Source: Rhodospirillales bacterium (GTDB taxonomy: Bacteria > Pseudomonadota > Alphaproteobacteria > Acetobacterales > Acetobacteraceae). Taken from it: DNA of 15,597 nucleotides. The position numbers and the translations under genes are program-made. The DNA lies in NCBI GenBank assembly GCA_025352915.1, contig JANXSA010000442.1:1-15597 (forward strand), written 5' to 3'. The notes beneath the pieces were generated by a model. That model saw only the letters and a program-made list of their open reading frames with translations. It did no database searches and had not been told where the DNA came from. Shown in pieces: positions 1 to 7,399 of this stretch. The first letter of the stretch is position 1. Each line of letters begins with the position of its first letter.

Positions 1-1243
1 GGCTGGCGCGGCGCTGCACCACGGTTCCCCAGTCGGTGGTCACGTCGTCGATGTTCAGGCCGACGCGGCGGAACGCGTCGAGAACCACGTGGCTGGCGGC
101 ATCGTAGAAGGTCTGGTCGGTGGGGTGCAGCAGCACGATGCGCTCGCCGTTGTAGCCGGCCTCCTTCAGCATCGCGCGGATGGTGGCTTCCGGCAGGCGG
201 GTTCGCACCGCCTCCATGCCGGCGTCGTTCGCACTCGGCGTGCCGGGCAGGAAGTAGCCGACCGGGGCACGGTAAAGTTCCTTTGCATCGCCCATCATTG
301 CGGTCATCACCTCGGTCTGGTCGACGCAGGCGAGCATGGCGCGGCGGATGGCTGGGTTGCTGGTGGGGGCATGCAGGTGATTGAAACGCAGGGCGGCGAA
401 TGTGCCGTAGATGTCGGTGGGCGCGACGACGACGCCGGGGGCACGGCGCAACCGTGACAGCAGGTCGGGCAGGGGTTGTTCGATCCAGTCGACCTCGCCG
501 GTGAGAAGCGCGCTGACCGCGGTGCCGGCATCGGAGATGATGCGCCACTCCACCCGGTCGACCAGGGCACGGATGCCGCCGGCGCAGTAGTCGACCGGCT
601 CGGGGCGGGGCTCGTAGCGGTCGTTGCGCGCGTAGACCACCCGGCTGCCGGTGACGTACTCGTCGGCGACGAAGCGGAACGGGCCGCTGCCGACCATCTC
701 CGTGACCTGCTTGTACGGGTCGGTCAGGGCCAGGCGCTCCGGCATGATGATGCAGGATGGCTGGTGGCGGCACAGCGCGTAAGGCAGCGCCGAGAATGGC
801 TTTTTCAGCCGCCAGACCAGGGTGCGGTCGTCGGTGGCGACCAGTTCGTCCATGCGCGCCTCGATCGACAGGCCGATCTGGTCGCGCTTGATCCAGCGGC
901 GGATCGAGGCGACACAGTCGCGCGCCCGGACCGGTTCGCCGTCATGGAAGCGCAGGCCCTCGCGCAGTTTCATGGTCCAGCGCAGGCCGTTGTCTTCGAC
1001 CAGGTGGCCTTCGAGCATTTGCGGGCGGGCGTTGAGCTTGGAATCGCGGCCGTACAGCGTCTCGAACACCAGGTGGGCGTGGTTGCGGGTGGCCGCTGCC
1101 GTGGTCCAGACCGGATCGAGGCTGGTCAGGTTCGATTGCGGTACATGCACCAGGGTGCGGGCACGGCCGCCTATTGCCGGTTGGGCAATGGCGCGCGACG
1201 CGATACTGGCGCCGACCGCGGCGAGAAGAGAACGGCGCTTCAT
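1..1243 (-). CDS. Family-5 ABC transporter periplasmic solute-binding protein (peptide/DppA-like), C-terminus cut by window edge
   Basis: Extracytoplasmic binding component of a peptide/nickel-type ABC importer (SBP_bac_5 family); the ligand cannot be told from sequence. The minus-strand frame is open from the start to base 1, giving about 414 residues; by comparison with the neighbouring paralogue some 115-130 C-terminal residues lie outside the window. The N-terminus (MKRRSLLAAVG, then AIA before QPA) is a signal peptide with a twin Arg and no lipobox Cys, so a soluble periplasmic protein is expected. Family landmarks include LDPVWTTAAATRNH, MLEGHLVE, FHDGEPVRARDCVASIRRW and VGSGPFRF. The start at 1243 matches the paralogue's MKRR start and has an AGGAAGGG ribosome site 6 nt upstream. 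An alternative ATG two codons upstream (1249) overlaps the preceding gene's TGA as ATGA, suggesting translational coupling. Identity as a binding protein is secure; substrate unknown. Confidence 0.93.
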   Translation of the reverse strand, partial: MKRRSLLAAVGASIASRAIAQPAIGGRARTLVHVPQSNLTSLDPVWTTAAATRNHAHLVFETLYGRDSKLNARPQMLEGHLVEDNGLRWTMKLREGLRFHDGEPVRARDCVASIRRWIKRDQIGLSIEARMDELVATDDRTLVWRLKKPFSALPYALCRHQPSCIIMPERLALTDPYKQVTEMVGSGPFRFVADEYVTGSRVVYARNDRYEPRPEPVDYCAGGIRALVDRVEWRIISDAGTAVSALLTGEVDWIEQPLPDLLSRLRRAPGVVVAPTDIYGTFAALRFNHLHAPTSNPAIRRAMLACVDQTEVMTAMMGDAKELYRAPVGYFLPGTPSANDAGMEAVRTRLPEATIRAMLKEAGYNGERIVLLHPTDQTFYDAASHVVLDAFRRVGLNIDDVTTDWGTVVQRRAS

Positions 1244-1245
1244 CG

Positions 1246-2835
1246 TCATCCCTTCCTCGCGTTCCAGAACACCGGCGCCGGGCCGGCGAGCAGCCCGCTG
1301 ACGGAGTTGCGCCAGGCGCTGGCCGGGAGGTACTGGCCCACCGGCACATAGGGCACGTAGCTGAAGCACTCGGCCTGCAACTGGTCGGACAGGCTCTTCT
1401 GCTCGGCGGGATCGGTGCTGTCGATCCAGGATTCGCGTAATGCTTCCAGTTTGGCGTTGTCGGGCCAGCCGACCCAGGCGCCGCTGCCATTGCTGCGCAT
1501 GGCGCCGGCGAGCACCGGGTTGCCGTAATCCACCGCCGGAAAGCCGGACGGGAACAGCGACCAGCCGCCCTTCTCCAGCGGCTCGCGACTGTTGCGGCGC
1601 TGGGTGACGGTGCTCCAGTCGGTCACCTGCTCGTCGATGTTCAGGCCGACGCGGCGAAAGGCGGCGATCGCCACCTGGCACAGGGCGGAATAGGCCGGCG
1701 GGTCGGTCGGATGCATGAAGGCGATGCGCTCATTGTTGTAGCCGCCTTCCTTCAATGTCGCCCTGATCGCGGCATCGGACGGGCGTTTGCGCACTGCGTC
1801 CATGCCGATTTCGCTCGCACTTTCGGTGCCGGGCACAAAAAAGCCGACCGGCGCGCGCCAGCCGGTGCGATCCTCGCCCATCACCGCGGTCATGGTGTCA
1901 GTCTGGTCGATGGCGGCGATCATCGCGCGCCGCACCGCGGCATTGGCGGTGGGGCCCTGGATGAAATTCGGCCGCAGCGCCGAGAAGATGCCGTGCGTGT
2001 CGAGCCGGCCGACGGTCACGCCGGCGGCGCGGCGCAGCATCGGCAGCAGGTCGGGCAGCGGCACCTCGACCCAGTCGACCTCGCCGGTGGCCAGGGCGGC
2101 GGCGGCGGTGGCGGCATCAGGGATGATCCGCCACTCGACGCGGTCGAAATTCACCTGGTAGCCGCCACTGGCATAGTCGACCTTTTCCTGGCGCGGCACA
2201 TAGCGCTCGTTGCGCGCGAACACGGCGCGGCTGCCGCTCACGAACTCGTCGGTGATCCAGCGGAACGGTCCACTGCCTACCGGCTCGGCCGCTTGCTTGA
2301 ACGGGTCGCCGGCCAGGCGCTCGGGCATGATGACGCAGGTTGGTTGTGTTTTCGCCAGCGCGTTGGGCAGGAAGGGAAACGGCTTCTTGAGCCGCCACAC
2401 GATGGTGCGGTCGTCCGTTGCCTCCAACGAATCGAGCCGGGCGGTGATGGTGGCGCCGATCGGGTCGCGCACCATCCATCGCCGGATCGAGGCGACACAA
2501 TCGCGTGCCAGCACCGGGGTACCGTCATGGAACAACTGGCCCGGGCGCAATTTCATAGTCCAGCGGAGGCCGCCGTCCTCGACCAGATGGCCCTCCAGCA
2601 TGTGCGGATGCGGCTTTAGCGCGCTGTCGCGGGCATACAGGGTTTCATAGATCATCAGTGCGACGTTGCGCGTCGCCTGGGCGGTGGTCCAAACCGGATC
2701 GTAGCTTGGCGGGTTTGTGGTTGGCACGAAAACCAGCGTCCGCTTTGGCCCGCCGATCGCAGGCTGGGCAAGGGCAGATTGGATCGGGGCGGCCGCGAGC
2801 GCGGCGGCACCAGCCACGAGGGCCCGGCGCTTCAT
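1246..2835 (-). CDS. Family-5 ABC transporter periplasmic solute-binding protein (peptide/DppA-like), complete
   Basis: A 529-residue periplasmic binding protein for a peptide/nickel-class ABC importer, a normal length for SBP_bac_5. Residues 1-23 form a signal peptide (MKRRALVAGA..., cleavage expected after ALA before Q24); there is no lipobox Cys. Landmarks include SYDPVWTTAQATRN near 45-57, MLEGHLVEDGGLRWTMKLR, FHDGTPVLARDCVASIRRW, VGSGPFRW, and a C-terminal VPVGQYLPASAWR segment. I chose the start at 2835 over an in-frame upstream ATG at 2913 because a GGAGGA ribosome site (2841-2846 on the complement) lies 5 nt upstream and the signal peptide begins exactly here. It is first in a tandem pair: its stop overlaps an ATG of the next, clearly homologous gene. 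Transport permeases are not in the window and would lie to the left. The ligand cannot be inferred. Confidence 0.95.
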   Translation of the reverse strand: MKRRALVAGAAALAAAPIQSALAQPAIGGPKRTLVFVPTTNPPSYDPVWTTAQATRNVALMIYETLYARDSALKPHPHMLEGHLVEDGGLRWTMKLRPGQLFHDGTPVLARDCVASIRRWMVRDPIGATITARLDSLEATDDRTIVWRLKKPFPFLPNALAKTQPTCVIMPERLAGDPFKQAAEPVGSGPFRWITDEFVSGSRAVFARNERYVPRQEKVDYASGGYQVNFDRVEWRIIPDAATAAAALATGEVDWVEVPLPDLLPMLRRAAGVTVGRLDTHGIFSALRPNFIQGPTANAAVRRAMIAAIDQTDTMTAVMGEDRTGWRAPVGFFVPGTESASEIGMDAVRKRPSDAAIRATLKEGGYNNERIAFMHPTDPPAYSALCQVAIAAFRRVGLNIDEQVTDWSTVTQRRNSREPLEKGGWSLFPSGFPAVDYGNPVLAGAMRSNGSGAWVGWPDNAKLEALRESWIDSTDPAEQKSLSDQLQAECFSYVPYVPVGQYLPASAWRNSVSGLLAGPAPVFWNARKG

Positions 2836-2931
2836 TCTTGTCCTCCCGAATCGTTGGACCGACGGCATCCGCCAGCCACGATCATCATGCCATGCCGTGT
2901 TCCCGATGCCCATGCATCGTACGCCGCGTGG

Positions 2932-2960
2932 TTGGCGATGCCGTGCGGCAGTGCGATAAT
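2932..2960 (+). promoter_or_regulatory. Candidate sigma70-type promoter for the GST-like gene
   Basis: TTGGCG (2932-2937) and GATAAT (2955-2960) are separated by 17 bp. They match the -35 consensus at four of six positions and the -10 consensus at five of six. Transcription would begin about 7 nt after the -10, which is the ATG at 2967, so the message could be leaderless. This fits the absence of a good ribosome site before that ATG. It lies in the 131-bp gap between the divergent binding-protein and GST genes. Visual match only. Confidence 0.45.
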
Positions 2961-2966
2961 CCTGGG

Positions 2967-3635
2967 ATGCGCTACTTGTATCATCTCCCCCTCTCTCCCG
3001 TGTGCCGCAAGGTCAGGTTGGTGCTGGCCGAAAAGAAGCTACCGTTCGAGCTGCGGGTGGAAAAAGTGTGGGAGCCGCGGGATGAATTTCTGGAACTCAA
3101 CCCCGCCGGCACCGTGCCCACGTTGCTGGAGGACAATGGCCTCGCCGTCCCGCATTCCGGGGTGATTTGCGAATACCTGGAGGAGGCGTACCCTGATACG
3201 CCGCTGATGGGCACCACGCTGGCCGAGCGGGTCGAGGTACGGCGCTTGCTCGCCTGGTTTGACGAGAAGTTTGATGCGGAGGTCACGCGCAACCTGGCCG
3301 GCGAGAAGTTCATGAAGCGCATGTCCGGGCGTGGGCACCCTGATGCGGCGCTATTGCGTGCGGGATATGCCAACATTAAGCCGCACTTGGATTACCTAGG
3401 CTGGTTGGCCGAGCACCGACGCTATCTTGCCGGCGCCAATATTTCGTTGGCCGATTTCTGCGCCGCCGCTCATTTGTCGGTGTTGGATTTCACCGGTGAT
3501 GTTGATTGGCAGCGCGCGCCGGCGGTGCGTGAGTGGTATGCCAGGATGAAGTCGCGGCCGAGCTTTCGCCCGCTGTTGACCGAGCGCGTGTCCGGCATGA
3601 CGCCACCCGATCACTATGCCAACCTGGATTTTTAA
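2967..3635 (+). CDS. Glutathione S-transferase family protein, possibly an FzlA (FtsZ-binding) orthologue
   Basis: A 222-residue two-domain GST-fold protein. Residues 1-75 form the thioredoxin-like domain: MRYLYHLPLSPVCRKVRL with Ser10/Cys13 at the usual active-site position, cis-Pro51 in GTVPTL, and HSGVICEYLEE at 63-73. Residues 85-205 form the helical domain, with FMKRM, LAGANISLADFCAAAHLSVLDF and the usual buried Asp. The start at 2967 is where the first beta strand of GSTs begins; the frame is open further upstream but has no GST homology there. The conserved N-terminus with Trp35 and the tail DHYANLDF resemble the alphaproteobacterial GST group that includes Caulobacter FzlA, which binds FtsZ filaments and lacks GST activity. 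That assignment is from memory of the family and is tentative; a conventional GST remains possible. It is followed 10 bp later by a VOC protein on the same strand. Confidence 0.92.
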   Translation: MRYLYHLPLSPVCRKVRLVLAEKKLPFELRVEKVWEPRDEFLELNPAGTVPTLLEDNGLAVPHSGVICEYLEEAYPDTPLMGTTLAERVEVRRLLAWFDEKFDAEVTRNLAGEKFMKRMSGRGHPDAALLRAGYANIKPHLDYLGWLAEHRRYLAGANISLADFCAAAHLSVLDFTGDVDWQRAPAVREWYARMKSRPSFRPLLTERVSGMTPPDHYANLDF

Positions 3636-3645
3636 GGTCTTGCAC

Positions 3646-4041
3646 ATGACCCACCCTGACGTCGCGCGCTCGATCACTTGGATCTACACCTACGATCTTG
3701 CGGCCACCGGCAAGTTCTATGGCGAGGTGCTGGGCCTGGAATTGGCGGCGGAGCAGACCGGTCAAAATGGCGGCGGCTGCCGCATCTTCCGCCAGGGTCC
3801 GGCGAGCTATGTCGGCGTCTGTCAGGTCCGCCCCGGTCGCTTCGTCGAGCCGAAGGGCGTGATCGTCAGTTTTGTCACGCCCGACGTGGAGGGATGGCAC
3901 CGCCATCTCATGGCCCATGGCGTTGTGCCGGAGGGCCCGCCGCGATACAGCGAGGCCTATGGCGTGACAGGGTTCATGGCGAAGGACCCGAACGGCTATA
4001 TGTTGGAATTCCAGACTTTTCCTGGGCTGGGTATCGGCTGA
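3646..4041 (+). CDS. Small VOC (glyoxalase/bleomycin-resistance fold) protein
   Basis: A 131-residue protein with the paired beta-alpha-beta-beta-beta pattern of the vicinal oxygen chelate superfamily. The first half is SITWIYTYDLAATGKFYGEVLGLEL (given as residues 9-33), the second ends in GVTGFMAKDPNGYMLEFQTF, where Glu121 sits at the usual last metal-ligand position. The first-strand ligand position, normally His or Gln, appears to be occupied by a non-ligand residue (the strand reads SITWIYTYD), so metal binding may be altered or absent. The ATG at 3646 is preferred over an in-frame ATG at 3616 that lies inside the GST gene; a TAAGG overlapping the GST stop may act as a weak ribosome site. 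It is probably co-transcribed with the GST. The reaction is unknown; GST and VOC pairs often occur in thiol or detoxification chemistry, but that is only context. Confidence 0.88.
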   Translation: MTHPDVARSITWIYTYDLAATGKFYGEVLGLELAAEQTGQNGGGCRIFRQGPASYVGVCQVRPGRFVEPKGVIVSFVTPDVEGWHRHLMAHGVVPEGPPRYSEAYGVTGFMAKDPNGYMLEFQTFPGLGIG

Positions 4042-4048
4042 AGCTCCT

Positions 4049-5920
4049 TTACGCGACCCGCGTCCGGCGGTCCGTGGCTTTCCAGTAGCGGCCGATCATC
4101 GCTAGGTCGAAGTCGAAGCGGCGGGCGCCTTGCGCCTGGATGGTGGCGTCGCCGTCGGTCCAGCGCAGATCGCCTTCGCGGAGATGCCCGCCGGTGGTGA
4201 GGCGTGGATCGTCGATGGCGGCGGGGTTTAGGTCAAAGCGCGGGTTGGCGATGGCCACGCCGAGGCGGCGGGGGTCTTGGCCGGCGGCAGTGGTTTCTGC
4301 AGGGCTCCAGGTGCGGGAGCGGAGCTGGATTTGGCGCGCGCCGAGCGGCATGGACACAATCACGCGCTGGGTGGCGACGAACAGGCGGGCGGGAGCGCCG
4401 TCGACCAGCACGCGCAGGTCGGGATCGTCAGTCATTACGTGGCCCAGGCGTTCGGCGCGGGCGAGCAGGCGGGAGCGCAGGCTGGAGAGGGCGGGGCCTT
4501 CCAGGAGTAGTGGCGCGCAGCCTTTGCGTTCCCAGATGCCGCGGCTGAAATCGGGGTGCAGCATCACGGCGCCCCGCTCATTGTTGAAGTTGGGCGCGTT
4601 GGCGAAGGCGGCGCGGTTGCCGGTATCGAGGTAGGTTTCGGCGGCCAGGCCCTCGGCCGAGACGATGGCGTGGGCGGGCAGTTCGACGTGCCAGTAAGTG
4701 ACGGTGTCGGTTGGTTCTTGCGTGATGGTGGCGCCGTTGATCAGCAGGTGCGCGGGCACCAGGCCGCCGGCGGCGAACACCGCGTGGTCGGGCGAGAGGA
4801 ACAGGTCGCGCGCCGGGCGGCCGGGGCCGAAGGCGTGGCGGGCGATGCGGATCGGCCAGACGCTGCGCGGGCGCGGGTGGCGCCGGCAATCGATGGTGCG
4901 CCAGCCGAGCCATTTCACCGCGGCGGTGGTGCCGTCGTGCAGGGTGATGGCGTCGCCGATGGCCAGGTCTTCGACCGCGCACCAGCCGAATGGGGTGCGC
5001 AGGCGGGTGCCCTGGCGGAAGCAGGGGATGCCGTCCGGCGCGTTGAGGTTGAGATCGAAGCCGGGGCCGGAGAGCGGCAGGCCCTCGTAGAGGACCGAGG
5101 AGGTGGTGGGCACGCCGGCGCCGATCGGCGAAATTCCGGCGAACAGCAGCACGTCCATGGTCGAGCGGAAGCTGAAGCCGGCAAGTGAATTGCCGGGCGC
5201 CAGGCGCGCGGCCGGCGTGGACGCCACCCATTCGATGCCGAAGCCGTCGGATGGGCCGTTATGGGTGACGATCGCGTTCCAGCCCGTCGGCGGCGTCAGC
5301 AGTTGCGGCTGCACCGTCATGTAGTTCTCGTCCGGCACGTCGTTCCAGGCGAACCAGAAGGTGCCGATGGTGGTGGTGCCGTCGTTGTGCAGGGTGATGT
5401 TGTAGTCGTGCAGCGTGCCCGGCTCCTCGGGTGGCGCGAAGGCTGGGGTGATGGTGTACACCGCGATGGCGTGCAGCCCGACCGGACCGCCGGGGGCGGT
5501 ATCGGAGGTGAAGGTGAAGCCAGGGTCGGAGAACGGACCGGCGCTGTAGACGAACGAGAAGGTGGTGTCGAAATCGGTGTCGATCGACGACTTGCCGGCC
5601 ATGGTCGCGGGCGCCGTCGCCGACTGGAAGCTGAACCCCTCCAGCGATCCGCCGGCTGGGCGCGCCGCCGGCGACGAGGCGATCCAGAGGATGCCGAAGC
5701 CGTCGGTCGGCCCATTATGGGTGATGCTCGGGTTCCAGCCGGCCGGCGAGGTGATCTGGCTGGGCGAGGTCGGCATGAAGTTCTGGTCGGGCAAGTCGTC
5801 CCACGCGAACCAGAATGTTCCAATAGTGGTGTCGCCGGTGTTGTTCAACTTGATCCCGTAATGGAACAGCGACGGGTTGATCTGGCTCCAGGTGAAGTCG
5901 GTGGTCGCCTGTAGCGCCAT
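4049..5920 (-). CDS. Hint-domain protein with duplicated N-terminal beta-rich domain
   Basis: A 623-residue protein. Residues 17-137 and 171-293 are two copies of a beta-rich domain sharing TTIGTFWFAW, THNGP(T/S)DGFGI and SPAAR-type motifs, offset by 152 residues. Residues 300-440 are a Hint (Hedgehog/intein) domain of the Hint_2 type: Cys300 begins CFRQGTRLRTPFG, followed by VEDLAIGD, then LFLSPDHAVF with the block-B-like His379, ending near ETYLDTGNRAAF. Residues 440-623 are the extension common on Acetobacteraceae Hint proteins (HPDF...WERKGCAPLLLEGP, ARAERLGHVMTDDPDLRVL, RRLGVAIANP). Hint domains catalyse N-S acyl shift and self-cleavage; there is no terminal His-Asn splicing dyad at the domain end, so cleavage rather than splicing is expected. 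No classical signal peptide is seen. I chose ATG 5920 because a GAGGGG ribosome site lies about 8 nt upstream; an in-frame ATG at 5983 gives a basic extension without homology. The gene faces the VOC gene tail to tail. Biological role unknown, probably extracellular. Confidence 0.9.
   Translation of the reverse strand: MALQATTDFTWSQINPSLFHYGIKLNNTGDTTIGTFWFAWDDLPDQNFMPTSPSQITSPAGWNPSITHNGPTDGFGILWIASSPAARPAGGSLEGFSFQSATAPATMAGKSSIDTDFDTTFSFVYSAGPFSDPGFTFTSDTAPGGPVGLHAIAVYTITPAFAPPEEPGTLHDYNITLHNDGTTTIGTFWFAWNDVPDENYMTVQPQLLTPPTGWNAIVTHNGPSDGFGIEWVASTPAARLAPGNSLAGFSFRSTMDVLLFAGISPIGAGVPTTSSVLYEGLPLSGPGFDLNLNAPDGIPCFRQGTRLRTPFGWCAVEDLAIGDAITLHDGTTAAVKWLGWRTIDCRRHPRPRSVWPIRIARHAFGPGRPARDLFLSPDHAVFAAGGLVPAHLLINGATITQEPTDTVTYWHVELPAHAIVSAEGLAAETYLDTGNRAAFANAPNFNNERGAVMLHPDFSRGIWERKGCAPLLLEGPALSSLRSRLLARAERLGHVMTDDPDLRVLVDGAPARLFVATQRVIVSMPLGARQIQLRSRTWSPAETTAAGQDPRRLGVAIANPRFDLNPAAIDDPRLTTGGHLREGDLRWTDGDATIQAQGARRFDFDLAMIGRYWKATDRRTRVA
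5042..5872 (-). repeat. Internal domain duplication in the Hint protein (two diverged ~365-bp copies, 456-bp offset)
   Basis: Copy A (about 5510-5872) and copy B (about 5042-5410) encode homologous domains; matching residues sit 152 codons apart. The best-conserved block, encoding IGTFWFAW, is still recognisable at the DNA level around 5800-5824 and 5345-5368, but most third positions differ. This is an old protein-domain duplication, not a recent DNA repeat. Confidence 0.85.
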
Positions 5921-5986
5921 GGCCCGCCCCTCGTTCTTGTTGACGCATCTGGCAACGCGGCGAGCCAGCGAGTCAATTGCCAAGTG

Positions 5987-6982
5987 CTACCTGCTCCAGC
6001 GGTCCTTCCACGACGGCACGCCGGGGGGATAAGGCAACGCCGTCGCCTCGTACACCCCGCGAGCGATTGCGCGGGCGAAGACCAGGGTGGCGGCGTGGCC
6101 GATTAGGGTCAGGTCGAACTCGTCGGCCAAAGGCAGGGCGCAGGTGGCGGCCGAGAATACGGTGTCGCCATCACCGGGGGCGTGAGCTGGCAGGATGGCG
6201 CGGCCGAGCCCGTCATTGGCCATGATGGCGAGGCGTTTGCACTGCGCCTTGGTCAGCGTGGCGTCGGTGGCGATCAGGCCGATAGTGGTGGCGGTGGCGG
6301 GCGGGGGCATGCCCTTCAGCCGTGGCGCCACGTCGTCGGGTGTTATCCGCGCCGGCAAGCCGAGGCCGCCGAACTCGTTACCCATTTCATAAGGGGCGGC
6401 CCAGAAATGCCGACCATCGCCGATCGTCGGCGTGCCGACGGCATTCACCGCGACGATGGCGGCGACGGTGTAGCCCGCCTGCATCCGCACGCTCGCCGAG
6501 CCAATGCCACCCTTCACCGTGGCGGTGGTGGCGCCGGTGCCGGCGCCCACTGTGCCGAGGGCGAAATCGCCATGCGTGGCTGCCACTGCCGCATCCCAGC
6601 CGAGGTCGCGATAGGGCGAGAAGCGGCCCCAGTCCTTGTTGCCACCGTTCAGCAGGTCAAAAATGATCGCCTGCGGCACAATCGGGATGAGCGTATCGCG
6701 CAATCGCTGGCCACGACCTTGTTCGCGCAGCCAGGCCTGGACCCCACCGGCGGCGTCGAGACCGTAGATCGAGCCGCCCGAGAGCACGAAGGCGTTCACC
6801 CGCTGCTGGGTCATTTCCGGTTCTAGCAGTGCGGTGTCCCGGCTGCCCGGTGCACCCCCTAGGATTGCCGCCGATGCTACCGCCGCCTGGTCGAACAAGA
6901 TCGCGGTCGCGCCGGTGCCGGCCGCGAGATCGGTGGCATGGCCGACTGCAACGCCTGAAATATCCGTCAACAAATTGCGCAT
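5987..6982 (-). CDS. P1 family peptidase (S58/DmpA-like N-terminal-nucleophile hydrolase)
   Basis: A 331-residue member of the P1/S58 family (DmpA aminopeptidase, NylC nylon-oligomer hydrolase relatives). These Ntn hydrolases are made as one chain and cleave themselves to expose a Ser/Thr nucleophile. Visible family motifs are NLLTDISGVAVGHATD at the N-terminus, LSGGSIYGLDAAGGVQAWL (68-85), VGAGTGATTATVKGGIGSAS (145-164), ATTIGLIATDATLTKAQ (231-247), MANDGLGRAILPAHAPGDGD (254-273), and a C-terminal VFARAIARGVYEA. In many relatives the cleavage motif reads NTTIGVVATDA; here the residue before the presumed nucleophile Thr232 is Ala231. Length and motifs look intact. No signal peptide, so cytoplasmic. 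There is no clear ribosome site before the ATG at 6982, but the protein start matches the family. It lies 79 bp downstream of the SMR-like gene and 66 bp upstream of the Hint gene, all on one strand. The substrate is unknown. Confidence 0.92.
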   Translation of the reverse strand: MRNLLTDISGVAVGHATDLAAGTGATAILFDQAAVASAAILGGAPGSRDTALLEPEMTQQRVNAFVLSGGSIYGLDAAGGVQAWLREQGRGQRLRDTLIPIVPQAIIFDLLNGGNKDWGRFSPYRDLGWDAAVAATHGDFALGTVGAGTGATTATVKGGIGSASVRMQAGYTVAAIVAVNAVGTPTIGDGRHFWAAPYEMGNEFGGLGLPARITPDDVAPRLKGMPPPATATTIGLIATDATLTKAQCKRLAIMANDGLGRAILPAHAPGDGDTVFSAATCALPLADEFDLTLIGHAATLVFARAIARGVYEATALPYPPGVPSWKDRWSR

Positions 6983-7061
6983 GACGCGATGCTACTGGCG
7001 GGCGCTGGACGGTGGCAATGTCAGGCAACGGCATAGGCCGGGAGCAAGCCCCTGGCGTTCG

Positions 7062-7394
7062 CTATGCCAGTGCCAGCAGCACCACGCCGGTGCAGATCAG
7101 CGCGAGGGCGGCGGCGTGTTGCAGGCCGAGCGCTTCACCGAAGGCAAAATGGCCGATCAGGGCTATCGCGACGTATGAGATGGCGGTGCAGGGCAAGGCG
7201 ACCGACATTGGAATGCGTCGCAGGGCGATGATGTAAAGCAAGGCGGCACCACCGTAGAGACCGAGGCCGAGGATGGTGCGCCAGTCAAATAACTGGGCGA
7301 TGAAGTCGGTCGCGCCGGCGCCGCCCTTGAGCAGGGTTTGGCCGGCCATGCTGGTGATGATGGCAGCGGCGAGGATCACCCAATGAATGTCCAC
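7062..7394 (-). CDS. Four-helix SMR/EamA-like membrane protein, candidate lipid-linked sugar flippase
   Basis: A 110-residue protein with four predicted membrane helices (about 5-22, 40-60, 66-88 and 92-109), the size and layout of the small multidrug resistance family and of the Arn-type ArnE/ArnF flippase subunits. The N-terminal helix reads ILAAAIITSMAGQTLLK; aligned with EmrE, the proton-coupling Glu14 is replaced by Ser15, so a drug/proton antiporter is unlikely. The later LGLGLYGGAALLYIIALRRI and FGEALGLQH motifs resemble the DMT superfamily. The start is a GTG at 7394, six bases past the stop of the upstream glycosyltransferase (5-bp gap), so the two are almost certainly translated together. 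That pairing is the main reason to suggest it flips the glycosyltransferase's lipid-linked product. The exact start is uncertain because no strong ribosome site is seen. Confidence 0.85.
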   Translation of the reverse strand: MDIHWVILAAAIITSMAGQTLLKGGAGATDFIAQLFDWRTILGLGLYGGAALLYIIALRRIPMSVALPCTAISYVAIALIGHFAFGEALGLQHAAALALICTGVVLLALA

Positions 7395-7399
7395 CCGGC

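Noticed and set aside
476-1351. Long plus-strand open frame antisense to the first binding protein (also 1711-2619 antisense to the second)
   Set aside because: The minus-strand frames match the family-5 binding proteins throughout; the plus-strand readings show no family motifs.
2836-2913. N-terminal extension of the second binding protein to an ATG at 2913
   Set aside because: The signal peptide and a GGAGGA ribosome site both place the start at 2835.
2658-2966. Upstream extension of the GST-like frame
   Set aside because: It overlaps the divergent binding-protein gene and has no GST homology; the thioredoxin-like domain begins at 2967.
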